Source: Apostichopus japonicus (lineage: Eukaryota; Echinodermata; Holothuroidea; Aspidochirotida; Stichopodidae). Taken from it: a stretch of 64,000 bases of DNA. Under the pieces are notes generated by a model that was not told the origin of the DNA, made no database searches, and saw nothing but the letters and a program-made list of their open reading frames with translations. The translations under genes were made by a program, and so were the position numbers. The first letter of the stretch is position 1; each line of letters starts with the position of its first letter. The stretch is from assembly GCF_037975245.1 (NCBI RefSeq), contig NC_092562.1, forward strand, positions 9,403,001-9,467,000. Direction: 5' to 3'. Shown here one piece after another: positions 32,893 to 44,695 of this stretch.

Positions 32893-34109
32893 TGGGGCCA
32901 ATACTGGTGACAGTGTTATGAAGTTTGGGATTTAAAAACTGAACAATGGCTTGTAAACGCATGCAATCTTTGGCTTCCAGCTTCATAACATTGTTTTGTT
33001 GTTGTTTTTCGTGTAACTTGAATAAGTTCATTGTACAAAAAGTTGTGATGCCAGATATGGATTATAATCAAAACATTATTGCTCTTGTTTTCTTTTAAAG
33101 ATCTAGAATGATTATATTACCTTGGGAATGAATTCATCTGTGTGATGGGATGTTATTGTATGTTTCATGATCAGGTGACTTCAACATTAAAGCGTGATTT
33201 CAATTGTGGAAGTGGTCTTTGATGCATCGATTGGAAATAAGACCATGATTGTGTATGGGTGACATTAGAAATTATTACCCAGCATACTTTATGTCCATAT
33301 CAAATGAGTTAATCTGAAATGTTTTTTTTTCTCAATTGTTATCAAATTCTTCCCCAATATTTCCCTTTTTTTCAAAAAAGGGATATTATGATATGAAACT
33401 CCTTATGAACTTGACATTCAAAGATCCTCACATTGTTTTCTGGATATGTCAAACCTTTCACACAAATAAGGAGCTTACATGTTATATTTTTATATACAGT
33501 ATCCCATGTAATTTTAACCTTTAATTTTGATGCGTTCTGATTTTATGGAAAGAATTTGTTCAAACAATTTTTTAAACTCTTGTTTTGACCTTTGATTGTG
33601 AAGGAATCTAATTTCACCTAAGGGATTGTTATTTGTTCAAACTTTCCATGAATTTGCTTTATTCATAGTACAATGCATTAACAGTTTGAGTAGAAAATTT
33701 GAGTAGAAAATTGCAGAAAAAATATAGACCAACGGGAGCATGTTTATCCCGCATGTGCGTGTGTGATATGGCAACTGTTTGCCTGAAGCTTACTTTGGAT
33801 ACAAAAGGAACATTTCTCAAATGTTTATCTCAGAACTGACATGTAGAAATTGGATGCAAGATTTCCAGGATAATTGGTGTTATTTCTCATTTACATGTCA
33901 AAAGCAAGGCTACCTCTTGCCACTTTGGATAATTGTGTAGTTGATTAAAAAGAGCCTCTTGGCAGAAAACGTATGAAATTTGTAATTCAAATTACTAGAA
34001 TATATCACGGGTCATTTGGGGTTGTTCAATCGGGATGTACAGATTCTACCCAACTAGGCAGATTGAGATAACTTGGGCAACTATTTTTCCTTCTAATTTT
34101 AACCTCCAG
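32893..34109. other. SRCR intron 2, 3' part
   Basis: AT-rich, no gene or repeat family recognised. The acceptor aacctccag for the next SRCR exon ends at 34109. Confidence 0.5.
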
Positions 34110-34454
34110 CTTTGTTCAGTTCAACGGCCCCAACGTCTGCACTTCGGTTAGCTGGCGGCAAGAGCTCTGCAGGTCGAGTGGAAATTTTTGTTAATGGTCA
34201 GTGGGGTACAGTGTGCGATGATGGTTGGGATATAAGTCAGGCAACAGTCGTCTGTCGCCATCTTGGATTCCAAAGAGCCACTGCAGCCCTGGCATATGCA
34301 GCCTTTGGCGAAGGCACAGGCCCCATACAGTCAGATTACACAAATTGCATTGGCAATGAAACTGACTTCTTGCAATGCCAGTTCCAGTCTGATGGTTTCT
34401 GCGGTCATTTCGAAGATGCCAGTGTAGTCTGTTATAATCCTGAAAAAGGCTCAG
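34110..34454 (+). CDS. SRCR gene exon 3: SRCR domain 2
   Basis: 345 bp, phase 1-1. The acceptor aacctccag (to 34109) is preferred over ttgttcag ten bases later because only the former keeps phase 1; the donor is tcag/gtaagt. It encodes a short Ser/Thr linker, then ALRLAGGKSSAGRVEIFVNG, WGTVCDDGWDIS, VVCRHLGF, FGEGTGPIQSDYTNC, LQC, FCGHFEDASVVC and a linker NPEKGSG. Six cysteines. It is intermediate between domain 1 and the array domains. Confidence 0.93.
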
Positions 34455-35275
34455 GTAAGTAGAAGGAGATATGTTGTATTTGTCCCAGGCCACTGCTGAA
34501 AACAATGTAAAAGAAATATCAACATGTGAAAATGACAGCTCTGATAGTTCCATTGCTCCTTAGCAATTAAAAAAGATAGAAACAACATCAGAAAAGACCA
34601 GGGTGGTGCAGTAATTTTACCAATGTCACTCCCCCTCCCCCGTCCCCGCAACTATATATATACCTGACAGCAGAATGTCCCTTGTCTGCTGACAGTTGCT
34701 TGATTGCTCAGACATGGTTACAGACAATCACCAGCAATGAAACTTCATATTTAGGAAATGGTTTTCATTACAAAATTTTATTTCAATTAGATGCTTGGAA
34801 ATGCTGCCCATTTTTAAACAGCCGTATGTGTAAAAATAAGTGTGCCTGACGTACAGCAGTAGTTTATCGAGGTTGACAAAATAGTTGGGATTCAGCCAAA
34901 AAGACGTCAGATTGAAATGAAAAATGTCTGTTTGTAGAAAATCTACCGAAAAGCCATACAAATCTTATGTAAACAACAAACACATAGGTCAATAGCTTGA
35001 CTGAAATCCAATATGAAGATTTCGGCAGGCAACCAGGTCAAATGGGTGAAATCGCAAGCTGATGATTGCTGCTGCACATATGTTCAACATTTTTGCAGTT
35101 GCCAATGACAGGCTTCCCAATATGGAAAATCATGTTTAATGAATCTTATATTATAATAGCAGATAACTGGAACAGAACTGGTGAGAAACATGCTGAATTG
35201 AATGTCTCATCACCTAGAGCTCACCTCAGATCAGACTTGGTAATGTTTCATGACACAAAGCAATTATAAAGTTAA
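34455..35275. other. SRCR intron 3, 5' part
   Basis: No gene. At about 34826-34852 there is half of the gtgtaaaa-taagt-GCCTGACGT motif that forms a hairpin at 39441. Confidence 0.5.
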
Positions 35276-35289
35276 CCCTGGTAGAAATT

Positions 35290-35775
35290 CCAGTAGAACC
35301 CAGTTAAAAAATCAACTAGGTCCTACTAGGGCCTACTATGTTTAACTGGTTTTAACTGTGTTTAACTGGGTCTTACTGGGTTCCAACTGGGCTATGCTGA
35401 ACATGAGCTAGGTTCAACTGGGTTAACACAATGTTCAACTGGGTTTGTTAAGGCCCAACTGAGTTTGAACTATGTTTGAACTGATCCAGTTGGGCTCCAA
35501 CTAGGTTTCACTGGTTTTTGCACTAACCCAACTGGGTTTGAACTATGTTGACTGGTGAACTTTCCCTGTTGGGGTTGAACTAGGTTTCAACTGCTTTTGC
35601 ACTGCCCAACTGGGTTTGGACTATTGGCTGGTGAACTGACCCACTGGGGTTTAACTAGGTTTCACTGGTTTGCACAAGCCCAACTGGGTTTGAACTATGA
35701 TCACTGGTGAACTTGCCCTGTTGGGGTTGAACTAGGTTTCACACTGGCTCAACTGGGTTTGGACTATGTTGACTG
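35290..35775. repeat. Left AACTGGGTT array
   Basis: Many imperfect copies of tttaactgggt and caactgggtttgaactatgtt. It is the inverted partner of 37866-38259. Confidence 0.85.
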
Positions 35776-37865
35776 CTTTTATTTTAGGCGTAATTATCAA
35801 GAATATTATAATGTAAGTTCGTAAGCAGTAACCGTATCGTAATATACTGAAAATGCTAAATTAGCCAACTTATGAGGGGTGTAAAATAAATCTTTGTCAA
35901 ATTTATCACAGTTATGATTAAACGATTACATTTTTGTACCGCAATGATTACAAATATGAAATATTTCCTAAATAATAAATTTGAAAAAAATAATGTTATA
36001 CTTTGTTCGTCGATTTGAACAATTGGTAGGCAAAATGCCATCCTAGTGCAAAATAGTATGATCCGACTAAATTTGAACTTTGACATCTGTCCCTTGTGTA
36101 AGCGCTAGATTTATAATTTCCGAATCCGCAAACCACATACGGCAACAGAAGCTTCGCAGAATAATCGCATTTGTAACCGATTTTTTGCCAACAATTTCAA
36201 ATTATTACCGCGGCTAAGTTCCCTCCTTTGTGATCTTGCAGTATCTTTATATTATTGACTTATAATTGTAACATTATAATTGATTGTAAACGTGCTCTTT
36301 ATCATAAATATTTGAATTGAAAAGAAACTTTATATATAGGCTAGTGACTTAGGACTATAGTATAGGCTAGGCCTAACAAACCGGTTCCCTACTAGGTATA
36401 CCACATGGTACAATTACCAACGTTAGACATATCCTAACGTTATAGTTGCCTAGCTTATAGGGGCCTAACCTAGTTATACTCAACTTAACACCTATATTTA
36501 GCCGCATGATTTAAGGAAAGTTATCGTCAACTAGCAAACATAATAGCAGTTTTCAAAATTTACGCAATTGCCTTGATTGTTGTTTCAAACATGAAGTGTC
36601 CTATTGGCATTTAACATACTTTGCAAAAGTCATTAGCTTAGTGAAGTGAACAGCATTACACGTATATGCGACAAATGTGAGGATGCCCTACACTGAACAT
36701 TATGAACATATGATTAAACTATCAATCTAATTTCAAGTGAGGCTTCATTTGTACAGTGTAAGATGGTCAGCTCTTACATATAGTTTTGTTTTGTATTTTT
36801 GTAACATAGTTTTACTTGTTTATTAGTGCAGTGCTCATTGTACAGAGGGTTATACATGTGTACAGTACATTTGTATGTTGTCTTGTGGCAGCAAAAGGGT
36901 TGATTAAAAACTTTCTCTCTTCTGGGTTGCTAGGCAACTATCTTGTTCTTCCTGGAAATTAGCCCTCACAGGAAATGGGGTCTGTGTGTATATATTTTAG
37001 GAACAAAGGAGTTTTGTGAGGGTACAGTATAGGGAGTTTGCAATGGGCTATGAGTATCTGAGCAAGGCAGTTGTAAAAGAAGAGAAAGATAGTTTAATGG
37101 CTGGATAGTTTGTTTTAAACCTTAATTTACATAGTTCAAGTTACTGTAGACCTTATTATTTGATGGAAGTTGTGATATTCAACTGACTGGGACACTATTT
37201 ATTATAAAGGATACTCTTTACTATAAAGGATATTGTATTACAATAAAGGATATTCCAGGACACCATCACCTATACATAAAGGACATTATTTTACTACAAA
37301 GGATGTTGACATTATTTTACTGAAAGGATACCCTGGAACACTATTTCATATAAATTAAAGGATACATTTTTGCTGGGATCGGACATTCATAAAACCATTT
37401 ATTGGGCTCAACTATACTGATGTTGTAGAATATCTGATGTCGTGGAAGGTCTTAGGTCGTAGAATACTTGATGTCACCAGCAGGCCAACTCACCAGAACA
37501 GACTTTTAAATTAAATGTATTTCTTTATATTTTGGGTGCGCACCTCACGACTGCAAGTTGTTTCATTTAATTCTTTGAATGGGCCCAGATCAGCTGTACA
37601 TTGTTTGCTATTCATAATTATAATTTCTTTTGATCCAATCCAGTTGACTTCTCCATTTTTATATGTGTCTTGCTCTGTGTTAGGTCATCACACCAAACCC
37701 AGAGTTCTCTGATCAAGAACAAACATTTATTTCAGTGGCTTACACCCTTAATACTTACAGTATAGATCTACCGTTAACAAATGAAAACTTCTTATAGTGT
37801 GGTGTTATATAAGTGTAGATAACACCAGTTGAGGATCCCAGTTCAAACTATTTAAAAATATAAGA

Positions 37866-38259
37866 AGTAAAACATAGTTCATCCAGTTTAACCCAGCAAA
37901 ACATAGTTGACCCAGTTGAACCCAGTAAAACAGTTGACCCAGTAAAACAAAGTTGACCCAGTAAAACATAGTTGAACCAGTTGGACCCAGTAAAACATAG
38001 TTGGACCCAGTAAAACATAGTTGAACCAGTTGGACCCAGTTAAACATAGTTGAACCAGTTGGACCCAGTAAACATAGTTGGACCCAGTAAAACATAGTTG
38101 AACTTGAACCAGTTGAACCCAGTAAAACATAGTTGAAACCAGTAAAACATTGGGAACCCTTGTTCACCCAGTTCAACCTAGTTCAAATTTGGGCCAATTT
38201 CCGTATAGAAAATTCCAGTTGAACCCAGTTCAAAAGTTCAACTGGAATTTCCACCAGGG
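37866..38259. repeat. Right AACTGGGTT array, inverted
   Basis: Copies of acccagtaaaacatagttga and gaaccagttgg, the complement of the left array. At 38208-38246 it holds a hairpin with 13-base arms attccagttgaac and gttcaactggaat. The array creates the spurious Val/Gln/Leu/Phe-rich minus-strand frames here. Confidence 0.85.
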
Positions 38260-40207
38260 AATAAAAACAAAGCACACCCAGACCAACACAAAATCGCTTC
38301 TAACTTGAAAAACGAAGGAGATAATTGTCATTTTTTTCAGCAGTCACATATGTCTAAAATGTATTTTGAATACAATCTGCCTATTTGCAGTAGTTTTGAG
38401 TAGTGTTTGACCGGTAATCGGTTAGATAATCGGCATCGGGCCGATTATCAGACAATCGGTAAATAATAGGCATCGGCAAATCCATTGCGCTACCGATTAT
38501 GTGGAACCGATTTTTACGTTCCATATAAAGGATTGTATTTTTTCCCGCTTTTGATTCACCACAACCACAACGGGAGAAGAATGTAGATCATCCGATTCAA
38601 CGCTATTCATAACCGGGGAAGGTGCGCTAATCTACCGTGTAACGGTATCGTAAGTCCCTCACTATCCAGTTTGACAGTTAACATCATACAGTATACCCGC
38701 GATAAGCTAGTGGACGACATCTAACCAAAACTCCTGTTATTCATGTTTAACGATTGATAAGAAAGATTTATTGTCTTGACTAAATATAAGATCATAGCAA
38801 TATACTTTTGAACCACTTTGGCTGTTTCACCGTAGGTGAAAACTGGAAAGATAAAACGATAACACTGGGCTGTGTTCATTGTTAGTTCTACGTACAATAG
38901 GCTAGTCTGGTTAGAGAACGGTTGAGCTTTAATAACTGTTCAGTTTGAAATGCGCCCAAGATTTTATAAATGCAATAAAATGATGAAATCAAGGCGCCTA
39001 ATTACTCCTAAAAATACCTTAAAATGTCTGGCGACAGCCCTCAGTAGTTGTACGTACTGCATTACAGTATTTTTTTATTAGGCAAACATTCTTACGCATA
39101 TTTTTGCGAAAAACCCCGAAGCAACTTTTTTCCCCCTGAAGGCATGTACCATACATTTTAAAATAGCCCATTTGTAGTAACTGAACTCCTTAACCGCAAC
39201 CGACTAAAGCAAGTTTGATTTCCAGCGACACACGCGCCAAAGTCAATGGGGCATTGGTATGTGATTTCTCCCACATGACTTACTGTTTATAATCGTTTGA
39301 AACAACGTTCGATCGGAAGGTTACCCTCGCAGATGTTAATCAATGAAAACTTGAAGCAAACGTACGGGATTGTGTTTATTATTCATAATAAAATCAAACT
39401 GTTAGCAAACTGCTTATCCACTAAAGAGCCTCTGTAAGAGAATGTGTAAAAGTAAGTAGGCCTGACGTTTGATCCTGCTAGGATAAAAACGTCATGCCAA
39501 CTTAGTTTTACACATTATTTTTCATATCGGATTGTATATTTCGATATCAGATTACGAAAAAACCAACATTTTATTTCCGTGCGATATACTTTTCACATTA
39601 TTAAATGTTGGAGTTGCAACACTGATAAAGGATATAATACCAGTTGTAAAAGCTGTCCCTAACTATTTTTTTAAAATTTCGTAGGCAATGGCTACTATTT
39701 CCCCCCATTCTGTAGTCTGTACAGCACTGTCATTTACTGTGTTATGGCGGGATTGCAATATTGCGACTCCTCGTTATAAATGTACAGCGCACCGTGAATG
39801 TATTACAGTGTTCTTTATTTGCTCCATTAATCTTTCAAAACTTTTCAAAACTGAAGTGCAATGAATAAATGTGACATTTGCAAACGTAAATGTTCTCTGC
39901 TGTGGGTTGCAATGTATATAGCATTTTTTCATAAAACTGGCTGACTAAACAGTCCGCTGCTGGGTTGTGGTTCCTACTGTTTTTTTGGGTGCTGATGTAA
40001 TGCCTATTGATGAGTGGGCAGGATTTGATTTGTAAACTTTGTAGATGTTTAGTTTCCTTTACCACATGTTGTATAAACTAGTTATGTTGGTATGGAGGTG
40101 TTAGTAGACCACAATGATATTTCCAGTACTGTGTGTGCTGACTTTGCTTAGTAATTACAATAGAAACCAAGAGAAAGAAGTTAGGATTCCCCAATTGGTT
40201 ATCATGG
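38260..40207. other. SRCR intron 3, 3' part
   Basis: No gene. At 38400-38520 a cluster of ATCGG words (gaccggtaatcggtt, gataatcggcatcggg) resembles the end of a BED-type hAT MITE, but the other end was not located. A hairpin lies at 39441-39516. Confidence 0.45.
39441..39516. repeat. 76-bp palindromic hairpin (GGCCTGACGTTT family)
   Basis: The left arm aatgtgtaaaagtaagtagg and cctgacgttt is mirrored by aaaacgtcatgcc and cttagttttacacatt around a short centre. Single arms of the same family occur at 30323-30373, 34826-34852 and 50930-50950. It is probably a tiny palindromic transposon derivative. Confidence 0.7.
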
Positions 40208-40262
40208 GTATTGCAGCATGTGGTTAGGGAACTGGCGAAATCCATCTGGATGATGTTAGTAG
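40208..40262 (+). pseudogene. Relic of an SRCR exon
   Basis: The stretch containing agggaactggcgaaatccat and ctggatgatgtta matches the AAFGEGTGEIHLDDV segment of the array SRCR exons with few mismatches over about 55 bp. No other part of the exon is recognisable around it. It is probably what remains of an older array unit, and lies about 2.3 kb before the first intact array exon. Confidence 0.6.
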
Positions 40263-42519
40263 GCTATACTTTGTTAATGCTCTTCACAATATATAGGGCA
40301 GATACTAATACCCTAGCTTTGCTGTTTTACAGGGTGGCCAACCCCACCCGCCCCTCGTTTCGCCCGCCCAGCCCTTTCGACCGATTTTACTGCCCTGCCC
40401 CTCTTTCAACTGCCCTTGTACTTCCCTACTCACCAACCTCAAAGTAGCTCCATGCTTTGACCTTGCAGTGATTTTACCAACAACCAACTCTTCAAACGTC
40501 CCCTAACCTACACTGTGGACATCAAATTCCACACAACTCATTTTAATATTGCATACATAGGCCCATACAAACTTCAGTTTTAACTACACATGCGCAAATC
40601 CTCAAAACCTGATCCAACATTTATCCTTGGTGCTTTGAAGTGCAGTATTTGCAAAACAACTAGCTCCACGAAAATTACAGTAGACCTATGTAAAAAATTG
40701 TTTACGCAATGTCCATCAGAGATGTTAGCGTATTGGTACCTTGGGCATTTGTCGTCAAAATGTATGTGACAACAAGGTCAAACATTATGATACTTTATTG
40801 CACACATACAATAGCCTATAGCACACAACTTTGTCCTGTACCTTGCGGTTGATTGTTATTATTTGTTAACATACAAAATCATATGAAGGATTGGAAGAAA
40901 TGTTGTTCCTTTTCAGAAGAAGTTGTCATTTTCGAAAAGAAAGAAAACTTTTCATTTAAAAATTTGTATTCCTCCATAGGCCTAGTTATGAGTGTGTGTG
41001 TACTTGGGGTTTGTTTCGCAGATATAAAAGTTCGGAAGCTGGCTAAAACATTGCATCTCGGACGCAGAATCCTGCCCAGTAATAATGCTGCATATAGTAA
41101 TGTGTAACAATCCTCTCCCTCCCACGGTTCTAAAATTAAAGAATACAATATATGGTGCACTGTTTTGATAATGCTAAATAAATCAGAGAGTTTGGTTTTT
41201 TCTTTCCTTCATGAGGGCCTGCAGGCCTAAATGTTAATCCATTGTCTAAAGATTCAATCAAAATATGTTCCTTTAAGTTCATATTAACAACAACGTATCG
41301 TTGGATGTCATTATAGCACCATTTGTTATTGACAAATGTGTAACAAATCATGAGCAGGTCATTTTGAGGTCATCAAATGATTATGTTTTTCCTTTGAGTT
41401 TTGTGTTTCATCTGAGGAGCTGAGCTAATATTCTGTGTGTTAGACTATGTGGTCCATTCACCAAATTAGTTAATGAACCACAGCTGTTTTAAGGGTAAGG
41501 GTAGGTCCTACTGTTTATTCCTTGGATGTGGTAGCCTTTCGTCATTAGCTTAGCTTAAAACATATATAAAGTAATGTGTAATCCCCTCCCCCAGCTACGA
41601 AATTATTCCCAATACTTTAAAGTCACTTATCCATCTTACAACAATGAGCTGAGTACCCAGGCATAACTAAACAGCTCCTGTTAGTTTCTGGAATTGTTAG
41701 TTTTCTCGCAAATGTTTCTTTCCTCACGTATGATTTAGGAGAGGAGAGTTAAGTTTTTTAGGGGAGGAAACTAAAACTGTAAGGAGAGGAATTCATCAAA
41801 TGGGTCCGTAAACTAATGGTCCCCTAACTAAAACCTGCAATATCTGGTGAAGATGAATAGACAAATGCATAGTGAAAGGTTAATATGTGAGTGGTGAGGA
41901 TTTAAAGGTTAGTGACGGTCCCCGTACAATAGATTCGAATGAGTTATTGGAATATATATGAAGGTGTTGAGGGTGACATTTCCTTTCTGGATGGTGACAT
42001 CATGCAAGAGTTGGAGAGAGTAATCAGAAGTAAAGTTATTAGTGCTGTGAAAGGAAAGTATGTGATCAATGAAACACGAGAGACTCGCCTAATCACTGGT
42101 CCAGACAATAAAAAAAAACATCAGTATGATGCCAGAAAATCAGAAGATGGCAAGGTGCAGCAAGAAGCATCATACTTCAAGCTTCAAACATTTGTTAAAT
42201 ATGTCATATATGTCGTATGGACATGAGCTTACTCATGCATCACTTTAATTGTGTGTCTGTTTAAAGGGATGCTACTACCTGTTGTGTTATAAGGCAGATT
42301 AAACTTATGGATACTATGATGAAATATATATTAGCAACTAAATCAATTCACAGGTTTAATGTTTACGAGCTCTGTGAGTTAGTCTGTGTAAGTGACCAGC
42401 AAATTATTCAGAACAAGCTTAAGTTCTCACATTAAGCAAGTTGGTTAAAAGGTTTGCATTAGAGAGCAACGATAGACTAATATTGTAGCAAATCTTGATT
42501 TGTCATTATTTCTCTACAG
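40263..42519. other. Intron before the array, including an exon-less unit
   Basis: From about 41200 the sequence is homologous to the array introns (ccttcatgagggcctgcagg, ttgagttttgtgtttcatctg, and so on), so a unit without its SRCR exon precedes the array. The frame 41939-42226 is described separately. The acceptor tctctacag ends at 42519. Confidence 0.6.
41939..42226 (+). other. Open frame in the array intron, decayed in later units
   Basis: A 95-codon frame starting with ATG (MSYWNIYEGVEGDISFLDGD ... LITGPDNKKKHQYD). The same sequence recurs in later introns (about 43791, 45624 and 48445) but with frameshifts and stops. It is either a captured gene fragment that is intact only here by chance, or a relic of the repeat within the unit. 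No acceptor/donor pair clearly makes it an exon. I do not recognise the family. Confidence 0.3.
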
Positions 42520-42849
42520 AGGAACGTTCCATTCGTCTTGCTGGAGGTAATGAGACAGCTGGACGTGTTGAGATCTACCTAAATGGAGAATGGGGCACTG
42601 TCTGTGATGATGCATGGGACATTAATGATGCTAATGTAGTATGCAATCAGTTAGGCTTCGCTGGGGCCCTTGATTATCTTGGTAGTGCTGCGTTTGGTGA
42701 GGGAACAGGAGAAATCCATCTGGATGATGTTGGTTGCAATGGCGAAGAAACTGAATTGTTGAGCTGTAATTATAATAGCATCGACAATTGTAATCATTAT
42801 GAAGATGCAAGTGTTATCTGTCAACTCACTTTAAAGGAACCTACACCAG
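42520..42849 (+). CDS. SRCR gene exon 4: array SRCR domain 3
   Basis: 330 bp, 110 codons, phase 1-1 (acceptor tctctacag, donor ccag/gttggt). Domain: SIRLAGGNETAGRVEIYLNG, WGTVCDDAWDINDANVVC, NQLGFAGALDYLGSAAFG, EGTGEIHLDDVGC, LLSC, NCNHYEDASVIC. Six cysteines and an N-glycosylation sequon NET near the start. The linker QLTLKEPTP leads into the next domain. It differs from sisters mainly in the segment after NQLG and in HYEDAS. Confidence 0.93.
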
Positions 42850-44365
42850 GTTGGTTATTTCATTCCTTCATGAGGGTCTGCTGGCCTAAATGTTAATGCA
42901 TTGTTTAAAAATTCAATCAAAACATGCTCCTTTTAGTTCATATTAAGAACAGAGTATCCTTGGATGCCATTTAAGCACTATTTTCTTTGGAAAAATGTGT
43001 AACATATTGTAAGCATGTCATTTTGATGTCATCAAATGAATTTGTGTTACCTTTGAGTTTTGTGTTGCATCTGAGGAACTGACCGAAATGATCTGTTTGT
43101 TAGACATAGTAGTGCATTCACTTAGGATGATAAACCACAGCTGTTGAAAGGTTAATTTTCTCAAAATTAAAAGTGTTGTAATTAACAACACCTGTGCAGA
43201 TAGAAGTGGTTTGTAATGGTCTGCAATTTATGAAAGTTAATTTTGTGACTCAAATTATTATTTAAGTTAGTTTTGTTAGTCAGTCAGCTATTCTTAGTTT
43301 CAGTGCAATATGTGTTGCACTGTTTTAATAATGCTGTATACATAAGGGTGTTGTGGGATATTTATTTGATGTCCTTGGGGGATCATTTGCCAAATACTTC
43401 ATACTGATGAAGCCACTGGATCATACACGCTCAATTGTGACCATTTAACACACAACAGCTCTCGACGCAGTAAAGATACAAGGGTTGTTTTGCCGCCCTC
43501 ACACTACTGTAACTACCACAAGTATGGTAAGCTTTCTTCTTTAGCTTACCTTAAAACATATAAAGTAATATGTAGTCCTGCCCCCCCCCCCAACCTTAAC
43601 ATTATTCCCAAAATCTAGAAAACACTTACTCATCTCATAACAAAAAGCCTAACTACACAGGTGTAACTAAACAAAAGTAAATCTGCAGTATCTGGTGAAC
43701 ATGAATAAAAGAAATGAAGGATGAAAGGTTAGTATGTGAGGGATGAGGATTAACGGTTAGTAATGGTCCCCATGCAATGGAATGCAATGAGTTATTGGAA
43801 TGTAGGTGGTGAAATGTCATTTATTTTCCGGATGGTAAAATCAAGGAAGTGTTGGAATGAGTAGTCAGTAGAAAAGTGAATGGTGCTGTGTAAGGAATTT
43901 ATGTGATAAATAAAACATGAGATAATCCTCATCACTGGTCCAGACAAAGAAAACCATCAATATAAGGCCACCAGATCAGAAGATGGCAAAGGGGTCCAGC
44001 AAAAACCATCATTCTTCACGCCTCAATCATTTGTCATATATCATATATGTCGTATGAACATGAGCTTACTCATGCATCACTTTAATAGTTAGTCTGTTTA
44101 AAGGGATGCTACTACATGTTAATAGAAGGCGAATTAAACTTATGGATACTATGATGAAATATATATTAGCAACTAAATCAATGCACAGGTTTTGTGTTGA
44201 CGAGCTCTGCGAGTTAGTCTGTGTAAGCATGGTGTAAGTGACCAGCAAATTTTTCAGAACAAGTTTAAGTTCTCACATTAAGGAAATTGGCTAATAGGTT
44301 AGCATTAGAAAGCAAACATAGGCTATTATTGTAGCAAATCTTGATTGTTCATTATTTCTCCACAG
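42850..44365. other. Array intron 1
   Basis: Carries the dispersed repeat shared with 18095-18400 at its start, a poly-C run near 43580 and the decayed form of the 41939 frame at about 43791-44040. No other gene. Confidence 0.6.
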
Positions 44366-44695
44366 AGGAAGGTTCCATTCGTCTTGCTGGAGGTAATGAG
44401 ACAGCTGGACGTGTTGAGATCTACTTAAATGGAGAATGGGGCACTGTCTGTGATGATGAATGGGACATTCATGATGCTCATGTTGTTTGCCATGAGTTAG
44501 GATTCCCTGGGGCATTAGGTTATCGTACTGGTGCTTCATTTGGTGAGGGAACAGGAGAAATCTATCTGGATGATGTTGGATGCGGTGGCGAAGAAACTGA
44601 ATTGTTGAGCTGTTATTATAATAGCATTGACAATTGTAATCATGGTGAAGATGCTGGTGTCATCTGTGAACTCACTTTAAACGAAACTACACCAG
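44366..44695 (+). CDS. SRCR gene exon 5: array SRCR domain 4
   Basis: 330 bp, phase 1-1 (acceptor tctccacag, donor ccag/gtttgg). Same domain plan as its neighbours with six cysteines and the NET sequon. Distinct residues: CDDEWDIHDAHVVCHELG, then FPGALGYRTGASFG, EIYLDDVGC and CNHGEDAGVIC. It is the most diverged of the array copies in the segment after the second cysteine. Confidence 0.93.

Larger units (their letters stand above)
35276..38259. mobile_element. Foldback-like element with AACTGGGTT subterminal arrays
   Basis: Inverted ends of about 24 bp, CCCTGGTAGAAATTCCAGT at 35276 and its near-complement ending at 38259 (two mismatches). Each end runs inward into arrays of aactgggtt-type words, in opposite orientation at the two sides. 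Length 2984 bp. The left flank is TTAA but the right flank is AATA, so the target duplication is not proven. CCC-starting ends at TTAA would suggest piggyBac, while long repetitive inverted arms suggest a foldback (sea-urchin TU-like) element. No transposase frame is seen. A degenerate AAAGGAT-rich tandem patch lies at 37200-37375. Confidence 0.65.

Noticed and set aside
34191-34553. 120-codon minus-strand frame over SRCR domain 2
   Set aside because: Antisense shadow of a well-supported SRCR exon.
37805-38176. Frames rich in FTGSNYVLLG
   Set aside because: Translation of the inverted AACTGGGTT array, not a protein gene.
35276-38259. piggyBac identity from TTAA and CCC ends
   Set aside because: The right flank is not TTAA and no transposase is present, so only a foldback-like call was kept.
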